From positions 7,132,501-7,196,500 of the forward strand of contig OZ020517.1 in NCBI GenBank assembly GCA_963971425.1: a stretch of DNA of 64,000 nt, written 5' to 3'. This document shows, piece by piece, positions 10,457-24,100 of the stretch. Position 1 is the stretch's first letter, and every line of letters starts with the position of its first letter. The position numbers and the translations under genes are program-made. A model generated the notes under the pieces. The model was not told where the DNA came from. It did no database searches and saw nothing but the letters and a program-made list of their open reading frames with translations. This DNA is from Bryoerythrophyllum caledonicum. Lineage: Eukaryota; Streptophyta; Bryopsida; Pottiales; Pottiaceae.

Positions 10457-13012
10457 TCAGAGCTCATCTTCTGGCGGAACGACTCCCTCCACGTGTCCAA
10501 TGGCGCTACCTACCACAGCGGACAGTTCATGATCCTCTACTGGACGATCTCCCACATCTTCGATGCCAATGGACGCACACTTATCAAATCGATAATTGCC
10601 AGGAATACCCTCCCGCGTATACCTAATGCTATCTTCATTGTAGAAAAAGCCATCCTCTGCATTGAAAGACATCTCTCGCTCCGATGAGAAGGCCCCCTGA
10701 AATGCAATGATGTCCTCAGATATGCTAGATCTTGGAACGGAAGGCAAACCTGGTCCGGTATCACTCTGAGTACCTCCGAACGCCTCATGTGTCTCCGATA
10801 CTGGCTCTGATTGAAGAGGCATCGAAGGCTGTGGAATCCTCCTCTGCACCGAAAAAAATTCACATGAATCTAATTCTTCTTCCTCCATCTCCAACCTAGG
10901 ACCATCAAATGTACGCCCTCCTCCTGCCCGTGCCGCCAAACTAACATCTACTACACCGGTATCTTGCATCTTCTCTGTAGGTGTTGCAGACGTCTCCCCT
11001 GAAGTATCTTCCACCGCCCGCTGCGTTGATGGAATCCTCTCTCTTGGAGGAGAGTGGTTCACTCCATCTTTATCGGCGTCTGAACCACTGCGAGATGAGA
11101 AATCTTCAGTGGTATCTGAACGTAGCAATCTCTCATGTAAACCACCTCCATCCTCATTGTCATCTTCATTCCTCACTCCACCAACCGCCTCTTCGGTCTC
11201 AGGTACGATGTTGCAACCAGTACTTATTCGACCAGTCCTGACCAACAGTTGTCCTTGGAAATTGTCGGACAACTCATTGTACAGAAATGAAACTCTGTCT
11301 GTACAATCGTCAATGATGAAAACCTCAAATCCCTGGAAATCTCCTTCAAGAATTGTGGGAATGGCCGTAGATATGTTACACGCCACTAAACCCCAACCAT
11401 GGGGCAAATATGAGCCCACTAGTCTTGCCAGCTCTGATGGAGATCTCTCAAGTGAATCAACTTCAGAGGGTTGGCGAGCTTCATTCCAGTGACCCAAGAA
11501 AACAAGTGGAAGTGGAACGTCTCCAGAAACATAGTTCGGGTCAGGAGATGTACCCACAGGGTACTGCATACAAATCACAACATCGCCAATCGGTTGTACT
11601 ACTTGCTCTAGACGCCCATTCTGTGTAAAATCGAGAGTATAGGGTTTAACCGAGTTCGGATCAAATGCCCAACATCCACGTCGCATAGTACATCCCTCTG
11701 GAAGCTTCACCTTCGTGAAAAACTCTTCGTTGGCATATACGGCCGCTGGTAATAAGAAGATGACGTTCCATCGTTCAATATTTGCCATCCATAATGACAG
11801 CTATGCAAAAGCTGCGAATAACAGGGCGTCTCTCCAATGATCATCTCCATGCCTCCCACCGCCACGTCGACAATCAATCACCCACAAACATGGTTTCCCC
11901 AACTCTATGTAGTTGGTGCGGAATAATCCTCTTCTACACCGAATCGGAAGAAGATTCTCTGTGTCGCTCTGGCCTGGCCTCTTGACTTCCATCTGCCATT
12001 CCCAATTAGCAGTAGCCTGTCCTCCTACATCCACCAACAGTCCAATGTATCCACGCCCCCTTGCTGCAATGTCACCGTAATGAAACTTGATGGAAGGAGG
12101 GATGAGGAAGCCTATGTCTTCCAGCTTACACACCTTCTCCTACACAAGAGCAGTCGAAGATTTTTTCGTGGTAGCATTCAAAAGCTTCCCAAAGGTATCA
12201 AGTTGTGCGTTACTCCTCGAAAAATACTTCCCTATACGGATACAAAAGAACTCCTTCATGGAATCAGGTGTACTTTCCTTGTTCTCCACCATCAACCAAC
12301 GAATGGAATTGATCACAGCTTCTCGTCTTTGATATCGGTCACAAACACCGGCAATCATACATGGATGTGGATTCTTGTCTTTTACACCGTCGAAGTAATA
12401 TGCTTGACGAGGTCTTACTCCATCCTCCGTCACCAACTTCGTTGCAGCAGACTTTGCCAACCGAAGATAATATGGAATCGGAACCCTACCTAATGGCGTC
12501 AACCAATTCTGGGTCATCTCCTTTCTTGTTGGTCGTACGTTCACATTTGGATCCAGCTCTTTCTTCCTCGCCATGTCCTTCCACTTGTCATCTTTCTCCT
12601 TGCTTTAAAAGAGAATGCCGTCTTCGTAGTCGTTGCATACTTGAATGATAGCTTCGAAGCAGTCATTGCTCGGATTCCATGTATGATTGGTCAGATCCTC
12701 CATGTTTTTGGCCAACTTCTTCACCGTGACAACTCCATCCCCCTCGGGCAATTTATACACTACACTTGTCGCATTCACCAAAGCAACAGCCCTGCGTGCA
12801 TCGTCCGTACGTAGTGTGCTATCAGGCCTCTCATATAGATCCCAAATCTGACGGATCTTCCTCAAATCCTCCTCCATGGTAGAATATGAATGTCTCTGGA
12901 ACTCCGCCACGTTGATCCGCGCAGACTTCTCAATGTAAAAGCGACGATCATCATACACCACAAAAGAGGCCTCTCGCCGCTCAAACGTGTTCAGATACTC
13001 ATTTAAAGGCAT
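10457..13012 (-). pseudogene. Unrecognised 852-codon reading frame with three in-frame stops
   Basis: From the ATG at 13012 to the stop at 10457 one frame runs without a frameshift, broken only by TAA at 12605, TAG at 12140 and TAG at 11801. Each could be a Gln codon (CAA or CAG) after C-to-T change. I do not recognise the protein. The N-terminal third is charged and helical. The middle holds a possible alpha/beta segment (LWVIDCRRGGGRHGDD, then a hydrophobic helix and WNVIFLLPAAVY). The last 250 residues are acidic, Ser/Glu/Asp-rich and probably disordered. No DDE, RT or zinc motif was found. The same strand and same decay as the gene at 14703-15971 suggest both belong to one element. Likely a transposon gene, function unknown. 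Confidence 0.6.
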
Positions 13013-14394
13013 AGTACCATCTCTCTACTGCTGCTGTATAAACTTACAAGCTGCTACTATGTGTTGTCCATCCACCGGTTCCCAAAAGATATGATCTTGA
13101 AACCAAGAATACTGGGATCCTATAGCACCCTATGCAGAAGCACTCCCGTGTGCAATGAACATTCGTTCAAACTCTCGTGCGGTGTCGTGTTGAGAAACTT
13201 TGTTTTAGGAAACACAGAGTCTATTTTGCATTTAGGTAGTTAAATGCAAGATTTATCTTGTATATATGGCTTCAACAAACATAAAAAATGGCTACTATGT
13301 CTTTCTTTTGCTTCTAGTCTATCTCCATAACATTCTTAATCTAAGAGTTCCCATCTTTAAACGCTGCCCCTAAAAATCCCACCACTAATTTTCACATAAC
13401 TTTCTATCTACAAATCCAATGACTCTAGGATTTTGATACAACCTTTATAATCTTGTTAAAAAGCTTTGTATCAATTTTCACTATTACTGGATCAATTTTC
13501 AACAAGATTTATGGCCTCAAACTCCTCTGCCTCTAATATCAGGTCCCCCCCCTACTTCAACTCTTCATCACTCCTATTCTATTACGAACAAAGATCTCAA
13601 AATTTGTACATAAGTCACTCATATAACAAAGAACACTTCCACAAAAAAATCAATCCTAATGACTCTATCAATAATCACCCAAAGTGTAGTTTCTTTATAC
13701 CAAGTTTTGCCCTTGAATCCCTCTCAAAACCCCGGTTACAATTTACTTCATAACTTTTAGATTATAGTCCTAATCGATTTAAGATTTTAACTCAAGCTTT
13801 CTAAAACAATCGTTATACTACCCTCAAAATCTCACTATCAAATTCACAATGATCGCGGAACACCACTCCTTCAAAGTATTTATACATTACTGCCTCAATT
13901 TCTAAACCCCTCTTTATTCAAATCCGCACCACAGCTTCACTACAACTCCGATTGGAGCGTGTGATACATCACTGGAATGCTAACAACAAGAAAAACAACT
14001 CTCTAAAAACTGACAATCAAATTCTAAACACTCGCGATGAAACAAACAGAAACCTAAGGCTACTTGTAGTCTTGGGGAGAAGAGCTTGAGCGGGGGAGAA
14101 GGGCAAGAAAGTCAAGAATTAACATCAGCCCACGCCTTCAAGCCTCCTCTTTTGACAAAAGTTTGGTCACCTAAGTCAATTTACCTCCAATTCTTGTCCT
14201 TAACTTCCCACAGAAGCCTAGATTCCCTCTTATCTCTTATCTACAATGTCAACAAGTAGCTGCCCCTATTTTCTATCTTGACTCTAAGCACTAGCATTTC
14301 TTACTCTTAGTACAAACTAAACTATCATAATACTCTGTTTAGGTTTTTGATCTTAGAAGCGTTTAGAAAATGACTTAAATATCATTAGAGTCTA
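13013..14394. other. AT-rich spacer between two unrecognised genes
   Basis: No coding frame was found. The DNA is AT-rich with many short pyrimidine runs. It may be promoter or internal non-coding DNA of the element to which the flanking genes belong. Confidence 0.4.
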
Positions 14395-14397
14395 CGT

Positions 14398-14600
14398 ACG
14401 GTCATCCATCGCGGCTCAGTTCGGCTGGCTGAGCATTTCGTAGCACTTCGCCGGTCCGGGTTCGATTCCTTGGCTTGTCAGAGCGGCTGGCGCATGCGTG
14501 GTCAGGGGACTGCTGGAATCAGCAGGAAAACTAGCTAGTGGATGCTCCTAAATCCTGAGCTAGTAACAAGAGGCAGTAAAAGATCCTCTAAGATAAAGAT
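14398..14600 (+). mobile_element. tRNA-derived SINE, copy 1
   Basis: An RNA polymerase III B box (GGGTTCGATTCC, 14458-14469) lies about 40 bases after an A-box-like GGCTCAGTTCGG (14413-14424). The spacing fits a tRNA promoter, but the T-arm and acceptor stem do not pair well, so it is not a functional tRNA. Downstream pieces (AGCAGGAAA; CCTGAGCTA then ACAAGA) recur in the same order on the minus strand at 63283-63480, which supports a SINE family. The 3' end is only approximate. Confidence 0.55.
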
Positions 14601-14702
14601 GTTGTTTAGTGAAGTATGACTGCGTAATTGAGGATGAATCCGCTAGTCATATGTTCACCTTCGGCCCTAACTATTCTCTTTCCCCTCTTTTTTAATCCTT
14701 TT

Positions 14703-15971
14703 TCAACGTCTACTGATTTCCTTCACGACAGCGGTACCTACCAACGGAAATGACAGCTCCTCCTTCTCAACGACACCATCATCGGTGGTAGTATGCACGA
14801 TGTATCTGATCGGTCGAAGTACCAATCTACTCACTTGAGTCGCAAATTCTGGGTCTCTTAAGCGATTAAATACTTCTCTGACCCTCTTCTGTGATAAAAT
14901 CCGGTGGTTTGTTTCCGGATTCTCCATAGAGACAATGCGGTCTATGTGTGCTTTAAACACCAAATTCCTCCACACTGATGCTTTCACAATCTTCTCCGTT
15001 GTAGGCACTGGTGCTTTTAAATACATTGAAGTTGGAAGATCATGTGGTATCTCTGCATTGTCTTCAAAATCCTCTGGAATACTGTCAGATAGGTTGTAAA
15101 ACTCTTCTTCCTCCGGCGCCATGGCTGATAAATCAGCTAAATCTCTCGGTGTAGATGTAGGGGCCCTACGATGACCATCAGACGTTTTGAGCCCCGACCT
15201 AGGAATCCTGCCACCCGATCTTGCACTTCTCTCAATCAACCTCCTCCCACTTGGATCCAAACTTGATGGGCCTTCTCTTGAACCAGAAGCTACATCACTC
15301 TCAACACGCCGTGGCCTCTTCGTAGGACGTCTACTTGTTAATGGAGGATTCAGTAATGTCTGTACCTGAGAAGTTGTGGTGGGATGTTGGCTTCCACTTC
15401 CCCTCCCCCCCTCCAGTGGTCGCCAATCCAGTTGCAACGGCTCAGCAAGAATTCGATAAACTTCTGTTTCTTCTGGTTCCGTTGGTGGGGCTTGAGTTGT
15501 CGCACGTGATAGGTCCCTCTCCCGAAATGCTTCATATCTAATATGTTCCTCCATAATCTTCTCAGCCTTCAGCACCATTTCTGGTGATAACGCTAAACAG
15601 GTTAAGACGTTGTGTCAAGCAATACATACCGCAAGAGAGATATTTAACCAAAACGTCTACAATGATTTGAGGAATTTCACCTGATCTGAATTTTGAAGAA
15701 GATTCAAATGGACTGGTGCTAAAAACAACTTCTTCGAAAGAGAAGTCTTCACCTCCGATTGACCTGGACCCACTACGCAAGTAACATATACCATATCATC
15801 ACGTCGAAGAGTGATTGGTTGGATTTTGCCAAAACTCTTTCCCAACGCCGATGTACGCTTCCCCAGCTCAAAGGGATAATCCGTCACCCACAAGAAGGCG
15901 CTCGACTCATCCACTTCTGCGATCTACCAGCCGTGGCTCTCCCAGATTCTATCAATATTTGGTGGTGCCAT
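14703..15971 (-). pseudogene. Unrecognised two-exon gene with one in-frame stop
   Basis: The ATG at 15971 opens a first exon with motifs such as RIWESHGW, WVTDYPFELGK and DMVYVTCVVGPGQ. It is interrupted by one TAG after HGW. A plausible donor follows LQNSDQ (about 15680), and an acceptor lies just before 15578. The second exon then runs to 14703 (292 codons, intact). It has a helical N-terminus (LKAEKIMEEHIRYEAFRERD) and a Ser/Arg/Pro-rich linker with a basic RRPTKRPRR patch that may be a nuclear signal. The C-terminal domain is folded-looking (KIVKASVWRNLVFKAHIDRI). I cannot name a family. It may be a transposon-encoded DNA-binding or accessory protein. Confidence 0.5.
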
Positions 15972-17307
15972 AACGCAACACTCAAAAAACCTATATATCA
16001 TTACAAAACGATAGTCACTATTAGTATGGAATAAAAAATTTTGAACCACCACTCATTGCACAATATTTTTGAACATGCAACACCCCTTGTCTACCTCTAA
16101 AAACTTTTGCACTACACGAGATCTAAATCCAATACCATCGTGTTAAGCATGTTGTTAGTTCTTTGGTGAAAAAGCATATTAATCCAAGTCAATTATTTTC
16201 ACACATTGTCACACATTTTCGAGGAGAATACCAAAAAACTTCTACCTTTCCACATAAAACTTTGAGATCTTTGTATGATTCACTTTTGATTTTTTCTATG
16301 GCATTATGTGATGTAAACCTTCGTATTGACCATTTGGATTCTCATTTCAAACGATATCAAGTTCACAAAAATACATAACGTGAATTGTGAATTTTGGAAC
16401 CCCCACTCATTGCACAATTTTTGAATATGCTACATCCCTTTTCTAACTCTAAAAATTGGTATGTAGCAAATTAACATCATGCTTAACAATATGGTAATTA
16501 ATTGAGACCTTTTATAGTGCAAAAAATGTGACACCAAATGAAATCAAAGACTGCTGATCTTGAAAACGCAAGGAAGAAAATGAGCATTTTCACTACTTCA
16601 AACATTATTATAATAATCTTTCAATCCGTGCAGTGAAACTTTATGAATTTTGCGAGAATATTATTTAATAAGTCATCATTCAGATCCTACGGTTAAAACT
16701 GAAAAAAAAACATTAATTGTAGAGGCTTTCTAATTGCACAAAAACAAGCAATTTTAACGATATTTGGGTTAGATATTCTCTACATCATTTATGGATCAAG
16801 GTACTTGGGGTATCAATATCTAGGGTATCACGACCAGGGTATGAGTTCATTGGTACCACAAGCGGTTATCAACTCGTGTATCAAATTAGGGTTTGGATTA
16901 GGGTTTGGATTTCAGGGTATCAATAAGGATATCAATCTTTTGCTCAAGTGGGTAGTCCTAGGAGGGGTGTGCGCGCGCACACCCCTGGTAGAAGTTGTGA
17001 GGGAGGTTGTGAGTGAGAGGGTAGGATTAGGAGGAGAGAGACAATGTGTGGGAGGTGTGGAGATGTGTGCAAGATGTGTGAGATGTGTGGGAGAGATGGG
17101 TTTATGAGGGCGGGAAGGTGTGAGGAGGGGAGGAAGTTGAAGGAGGTGAGGGAAGTTGAAAGAGGTGGAGGAAGTTGTGGCGGCTAGGATTTAAGAGAGA
17201 GAAGAGAGAAGGAGAGAGTGGGTGAGGGAAATTTTGTGTGAGAAGTGTGTGGGTGAGTGGGGGGAAAGATGGAAAAAAACAATTAAGACGCCTGCGCCGC
17301 GGCAGCG
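15972..17307. other. Repeat-derived DNA and GT-rich sequence before an assembly gap
   Basis: Positions 16040-16705 are a plus-oriented, diverged copy of the dispersed repeat also seen at 19-21 kb. Positions 16790-16950 contain short GGTATCA and AGGGTTTGGATT repeats. Positions 16965-17240 are G/T- and GA-rich low-complexity DNA. No real coding frame is present. Confidence 0.55.
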
Positions 17308-17507
17308 NNNNNNNNNNNNNNNNNNNNNNNNNNNNNNNNNNNNNNNNNNNNNNNNNNNNNNNNNNNNNNNNNNNNNNNNNNNNNNNNNNNNNNNNNNNNN
17401 NNNNNNNNNNNNNNNNNNNNNNNNNNNNNNNNNNNNNNNNNNNNNNNNNNNNNNNNNNNNNNNNNNNNNNNNNNNNNNNNNNNNNNNNNNNNNNNNNNNN
17501 NNNNNNN
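17308..17507. other. Assembly gap (200 N)
   Basis: Exactly 200 unknown bases, probably a placeholder length. Flanking sequence is GC-rich low-complexity DNA. ORFs spanning it are artefacts. Confidence 1.
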
Positions 17508-17814
17508 CGAGCGTCCGCGCACGGCAGCGCCTGTGCGCGCAGGGTTTAGGGTGTGTGGGGGTAGGATAGGAGGCCGCGGCAATGAAATGGGAAAGAGGTG
17601 TCGCACCTGCGAAGCCGCGCAACGAGGAGGTTGACTGCCAGACTTGATGAGGAAGCTCTTGTTTTGATTTTTGCCTCGATGTGTTTGAATTTGTTTGGTG
17701 AAGGAACACCAACAGTAGGGGGTGTGCGCGCGCAGAGCTCTAGCTCAAGGTTACTTTGGGAGGCGTCACGCGATTTCCACGTCACGCGAATATGTTGACT
17801 AGGGTTTGGATTCG

Positions 17815-17955
17815 TGGTTGTGGCGGCTAGGGTTTGATGGCGGCGGCTAGGTTTTGGCGGCGGTGGCTAGGGTTTGGTGGTGGTTGCTAGAGTTTGGTGC
17901 CGGCGGTTAGGGTTTTGTTGCTAGGGTTTAGGTTCTTGTGTGTAGAGGCTAGGGT
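17815..17955. repeat. Degenerate GGCGGCTAGGGTTTG array
   Basis: About six imperfect copies of a unit of roughly 20 bases containing CTAGGGTTT follow one another. The motif resembles the plant telomere repeat, but unit length and GC-rich spacers rule out a telomere tract. Confidence 0.7.
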
Positions 17956-18776
17956 TTCAAGTAGTGCTCTGATGTGCCATATTGAGGATTTTGTGCAATA
18001 CTACGAGCTGCTCTTTTGACTCACATTATGAGGTTTTGGTGTCATTTTTTCAATATAACAATGCATGTACTCTCTAGTTGTTGACTGCTATCATGTTTTC
18101 TTGTTGAAATTGCAATTTTGTACATACTCCAGTTGGTGTTCTCATTTGTGTATTCAAATATTGGTACTCACCTAACACTAACGTAATTCTGTCTGAACTT
18201 CAATCATCATGAACATAACCCTGGAGGTCCTCATATTCAGAATTGAAACAAAATTAGAAGCTTACCAAGTTCGCAAAAATCTCCTCGATGTGCAAATTTC
18301 CTCCAATCTACACAGTATACAAATTTAACAGAAATTAGTGAATGAAGTAAAAATGCACATAGCCTTGAGGTTTTGATTGCAAGAGTGCCCACCTTAGAAA
18401 CTGCAAAGAGAAATGACCTCTAGGTTTGCATAGAAACCTTTTATCCATGTTGGAACCTTGTGCCTCAAGTTTACTAGTAAAAATTTGACTTTAAGAACTT
18501 TGGACCTTTTGCTTTGTTTCTCCATATGTTAATTTTTTCAATATATTATATTAAAATTTCGGGCTATATGTAATACGAAGATACATATAGGATTTTTTAT
18601 CACATAGTTTACCATATAAACTTTATGCATGTGTTGTAGGTAAAGTGGGAAGGGTTGAGAAACATGTCCAACAACAACGACGGAATGGTGATATAATGTT
18701 GAACGCCATCAAGCATCAGTGCGTGTACCGCTAACACTTGCAACGTATCTTGAGGTAAACATTTATTTTTATACAA

Positions 18777-19725
18777 GTTTAACCCCTAAGGTACCAAGTG
18801 TCCAAAAAGGGCTTTTTGAAAGTTCGGTCACGTTCCTACGGTGTCAATTTCCAACATTCTTCTTTGAATTTTTTACTATAAAAAGACATTACCAAGACCT
18901 TAGTAGGAAAACAATTTTTACCTAAATTGGACATTTGATGAAAAAGTTATAGGGTTTTGAATTTTAAATGGGGAGGGCGGGCACCTCGGGCACCTCCAAT
19001 TTTTTTTGATAGGACACTCTATTGAAAGTGAGATTTTCATTACTTGCAAGTAATATTATTTCCCTTCATATTGTCAAAAAAAAGTTCTTGTCTTTAGTGA
19101 AAAATAGCATACCAACCCAAGTCAAACATTTTCACACATTGTCACTCATTGTCGGGCAAGGTACCAAAAAAACTTCTTCTTTTCCACATAAAACCTAGAG
19201 ATCTTCATATTTTTCACTTTTTATTTTTTCCATATCAATACGTACTGTAAACCTTCATATTAACCATTCGGATTATCAATCAAAAACATATTAAGTTAAA
19301 AAAAAAAAAAACTGTGAATTATCAAATTTCAAGCCTCCACTCCTTGCACACTTGTTTTGAATATGCTACACCCGGTCTCTACCTCTAAAAATTGGCGTGT
19401 TAGGAGCTAACATCATGCTAAACAAGATGGTAATAGATTTAGACCTTTTGTAGTGAAAACTTTTGACACCAACTGAAGTCAAGGTCTGTTGATCCACTAA
19501 ACACATGGAAGAAAATGAACCATTTGCTTGACTTCAAACACTATAATCTTTTAATCCGTGGAGTCAAAGTTTATGTAATTTTGTACATGTATTACTTAAT
19601 AAGCCTTTATTGAGATCCTACGGTCAGAACTAAAAATCAAAGTTTTTCTTTCCTTCTTTATTCGTTGCACTAGAATCCATTTAGTTTGAAGTGTTTTTGG
19701 TGTAAAACTGTCACGATACCTTAGG
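18777..19725 (+). repeat. Long direct repeat, copy A
   Basis: About 950 bases align with 20018-20967 in the same orientation, with many substitutions and small indels. No ORF is conserved between them. The copies share the core near CACTATAATCTTT and an end near AGTGTTTTTGGTGTAA. They are probably two insertions of a non-autonomous transposon, or an old tandem duplication. Confidence 0.8.
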
Positions 19726-20017
19726 GATTAAGATTGATTCTTGATTGATCTTTTGTACTATGTTGTTTGTAGAATAACCTTTATGTGAATGTACAAACTC
19801 TTTATTTAATTAGCGATTGTAACAAGTTCCAATGGTGTCAATAATAGCAAGTAGACAACATGGTTCATTTTCTTCCCTAGGTTCAGTGAATTCCCTTCGT
19901 TTCAGTTCACTTGGATTCAAAAGATTGCATCACACATGATCTAGGTTCATTATCATCATGTGAAAAATGATTCGTTTCATTATTCACCAATGTTCAGGAA
20001 TGCAAAAGAGGTGTAGC

Positions 20018-20967
20018 ATATTTAACCCCTAATGGATCAAGTGTCAAAAATTGGCTTGTTGAATGTTCGGTCAGGTTTCTATGGTGTCAATTGCCAACAT
20101 TCCTCTTTGAAAATTTTACTATAGAAAGGCATTACCAAAACCTTAGTGGGAAAATAATTTTTACCTAAATTGGACATTTGATCAAAAAGTTATAGGGTTT
20201 TAAATTTAAAATGGGGAGAGCGGGCAAGTTGGGCACCTCCAAAAACTTTTGCTAGGACACTCTGTTGATTGTGAGATTTTTTGTACTCAAAAGTAATATA
20301 ATTTCCCTTGATGTTGTCAAAATAAGTTCTTGTCTTTGTTGAAAAATAGCATACCAACCCAAATCAAACATTTTCACACATTGTCAGTCAGTGATGGGCA
20401 AGGTACCAAAAAATCTTCTTGTTTTCCAAATAAAACCTAGATATCTTTTTATTTTTCACTTTTTTGTTCCATAACAATATGTGGTGTAGACCTTCTTATT
20501 GACCATTTGGATTACCAATCTAAAACATATTAAGTTCACAAAAAATTACAGTGTGAATTAACAAATTCCGAACTTCCACTCTTTGCATAGTTGTTTTGAA
20601 TATGCTACACCTTTTTTCTCCCTCTAAAAATTGGTATATAAGGAACTAACATCATGCTTAACAAGATGGTTAAGGATTTAGACCTTCTGTAAAAAAATAA
20701 TTGAGACGAAGTGAAGTCAAAGTCTGCTGATCCACTACACGCAGGGAAGTAAATGAACCATAAGCTTCACTTCAAACACTATAATCTTTCAATCCGTGCG
20801 GTCAAAGTTTATGAATGTTTTTTTAATTATTACTTAATAAGTCGTAATTGAGAACCTACGGTCAAAACTAGAAATAAAAGTTTTTGCTTCCTTTTTTGTT
20901 CGTTGCATTGGAATCCAACAATTTAGAAGTGTTTTTGGTGTAACACTATCATTGTACCTTCAGTGTT
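20018..20967 (+). repeat. Long direct repeat, copy B
   Basis: Partner of the 18777-19725 copy. Both begin with TTTAACCCCTAA and end after the same run near AGTGTTTTTGGTGTAA. About 290 bases of unrelated sequence separate them. Confidence 0.8.
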
Positions 20968-21148
20968 AAAGACTCCATGCAAGGAGTTCATGTTCTAAAA
21001 ATTCTTAATTTTCTCATTTCAAAGCAATTTTATCAAAAGGTCCAATATCATCATCATATTTTGAACAGTAAATATGTGTTTAGAAACATACCTTTTATCA
21101 TATGAATTGTGCTTTGATGGTTAACAATTAGTACATGTATTTTGACTA

Positions 21149-24100
21149 ATGTGCAGCCATAATGTTCCTATTTTTTCAATAATGATAATGGAGAGCCGCA
21201 CGATTCCGATACGGCCACACTACGAAAGGGACAATATGCCTTCTAATAGCTCGGTGGGGGCCCGATTAGTACGAGCACCACGTGCAAGGCAAATTCAACA
21301 GAGATCTATTGCGATCATGACTTCTGAATTGGAAAGGGCAGTAGAATTGTTTTCAGAAAGAGGAGATGTGGTGGGCTTAGCAACCGGAGAGCATGCATTC
21401 AAAAGTAGCATGGAAGTGAATGGGTCGAAGTTGTTCCCATTCGAGGTGGCGGTGCGTATCACTAGGGTAGATGATGCATTGCATTGGACTGGAGAGATTG
21501 TAGGAGAACGCCTTGGCATGTGTGTGGGCTTGATCATTCGTTGGCATCGATCTTTGCTACGTGTAGTGGCTGTAGAACCTGATATCACAAGTGTCCATGG
21601 TGACGTTGGATCACAGATAGCGCCTGCAGAAGTGATGGCCCCAGAATTTGATTTTCCTGAGTTCATCAACACACCAGGATCCACCCAGAGGTCTCGACGC
21701 AATAGTCATGCTTCAAACGCCATAGATGAAAATTCGCCGTTTTCTCAATCTACTCCCACAAATATCCAAGATTTGCCCCATGTAGATGGATTTGCTTATG
21801 TTAGACCAGCACGTTGTCCATGTTCTATGCAAAATAGGAGAAGGAGAGATTCAAGGGAGCCATCATTGACAGAAGCTGCACCATCTAAGGTATCGCTCAG
21901 AAGCGTGCAAATTGCAATGGCATAAGGAGGATGCAAACGCAATTGTTTGAGGGATGTTCCAGTAAGGTATCTATTGGACATGCGATATAATGCATGGGCT
22001 ACTGAATTTTAAGTTCGAAGTATGTGGATGAGACAAATGCTGGTTTTTTTTTTACACAAGGCGGAAGGAACTCGTCGAGACAAGTTTGTAACAAAGTTAG
22101 ATGGGAAACAAGTTTGCAATGCTTGCTACGCTCTTGGGGTTGGATATTCACAGAGGCGCTTTAAGGAATTGAAAAAGGACTGTCTAATATATGGAAGAGT
22201 GACATCGATTCACGGCGATACCCTTTCAGATCCGATAAGAGAGAGTACTAGAATGTCTGCAGCAGAGGCTTGTTTTAAATCGTTTGTCGATGAAGCTGAT
22301 TGTCCTCAACCTCATCGTTGTATTCGCCGTAAGAGTGACAACGACGTGGTGCCTCTCATTCTCTTTCCTATGAATACAACCAAATTTGATGTATTCAATT
22401 ACGTGAACGAGGAGGTCAAGAGAATTTGTAATGGGGAAACCATTTCTATGAGTTCGTTCCGGAGGATGTGGCGCATCAAGTATTCCCACGTTCAGATACC
22501 TCCATTCTCGAGATTCTCAAAGTGTTATCATTGTTGGGAGTATAAATGTGCCATGGAAGGAACCACCAATGCGGATGCAAGGATAAAGATAAAGGAGTTG
22601 TTTATGTTGCATCTGCGCAACCAGATGGAAGAACGTAGGCATTATTGGATATTCAAGAGGTCGTGTTATATTAGCCCTGAGTTGTACATGTGCATCATAG
22701 TGGATGGCATGGACCAAAACACGACCATGGTATCGAGGATGCGTCAGACTGTGAAGAACATTGAACACCGGTTTGTGAAGACCCATCTGTGTGGTGCTCT
22801 TGTACATGGGATTGGTTTATATTGCGACGTGTGGTTTGGGGCTCACCACAAACACGATAGCAATCAAGTCGTGAGTACATTCTTGTACGTGATTGGAGAT
22901 GTGCTGCGGAGGAGGGGCTTTTTGCCACCAATACTGTGAATTCAGGCCGACAACTGCACGCGTGAGAACAAAAACATTTATATGTTTGCTCTATGTGTTA
23001 CATTGGTGGGATTGGGGTTTTCTCAGGAGGTGGAACTATCTTTTCTTATAGTGGGCCATACACACGAAGATATTGATCAACGCTTCAGTTGTATATCAAA
23101 TACGTTGAAGAGGTCGGACGTCGACTTGTTGAAGGAAATGATTAGTCTTATAGAACGAGGAACATCTCCTACGGAGGCATTTGTTAGCGCCCGGCTACTA
23201 GAGAATGTATGGGATTGGAAATTGTTCATAACTCCTTACTTACTGATAGGTCATGATTCATTGGTGGGCATAATATTTCCGCACCACATGCGATTCTATA
23301 TGGACAATCGAGAAGGGACTCGTGAGGTTCGAGTACAACACAAGCATTATTGCAAGGATCCATGGGGATTGGAGGCAGGGACGAAAATTTTGAGGTCCTT
23401 GCCAAATAGGGATGAATGACCATCGTTTGCGGAAGTATTTGTAGCCGACGAACGGGAGTTGAAGGCATAGGATGATATCATTGCATATAAACAAAGGTGC
23501 ATTCAAAGTTTGCAACTTGAGGACAAGAATCGTGAGGCAAAAGTAGAGGTTGAGAGATTTAAACTCTATTTAGCTCAATTTCCACACAAAGATCGTAGGA
23601 ATGAGCATCGTTCCTCAACGTTTTGGCCTTCAGAGTTCTCCAACATCAGACCTACAGGCAGCACATCTTTGGATGTCATGGATGGTGCAAGTGAAGAAAA
23701 TTGCGAGGTAAATGTCGTAGAGCAGGTAGTGGCGATGCTTCCAAATGCCGAGGCTCGAGGATACTTTGGTCCTCGTAGAGAAAGACCTTGTAATCAAGCA
23801 GTGCGTAGGGCACAACAAACAGAGCGCAACTATGTTGAGGAACAAGGAGAAGAAGGAGCAATGTATGAAGGTAATGACGACCCATTTCCACCATTTAATC
23901 CACAATCTGATATCTGTTGTGGACAGTTTGTAGTCTTGAGTGTTGATCGAGCAGAGATAGAAGGCGGTGTACCATTCTATGTGGGGAAAGTGATTGAGGA
24001 AGGAAAAAACCAATGGAGACTTAAGATAAAGGTTTGTTGGTATTGGCCCATCATCCAAAGGGGGGTTGCTGATGGACATGGGTCTTTTGCACAATAGTAT

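Noticed and set aside
14398..14480. Functional tRNA gene
   Set aside because: B box is good, but acceptor and T stems do not pair and there is no clear anticodon arm.
17191..17712. ORFs spanning the N run
   Set aside because: They exist only because N is translated as open; flanks are low-complexity.
17815..17955. Interstitial telomere tract
   Set aside because: Units are about 20 bases with GC-rich spacers, not consecutive TTTAGGG.
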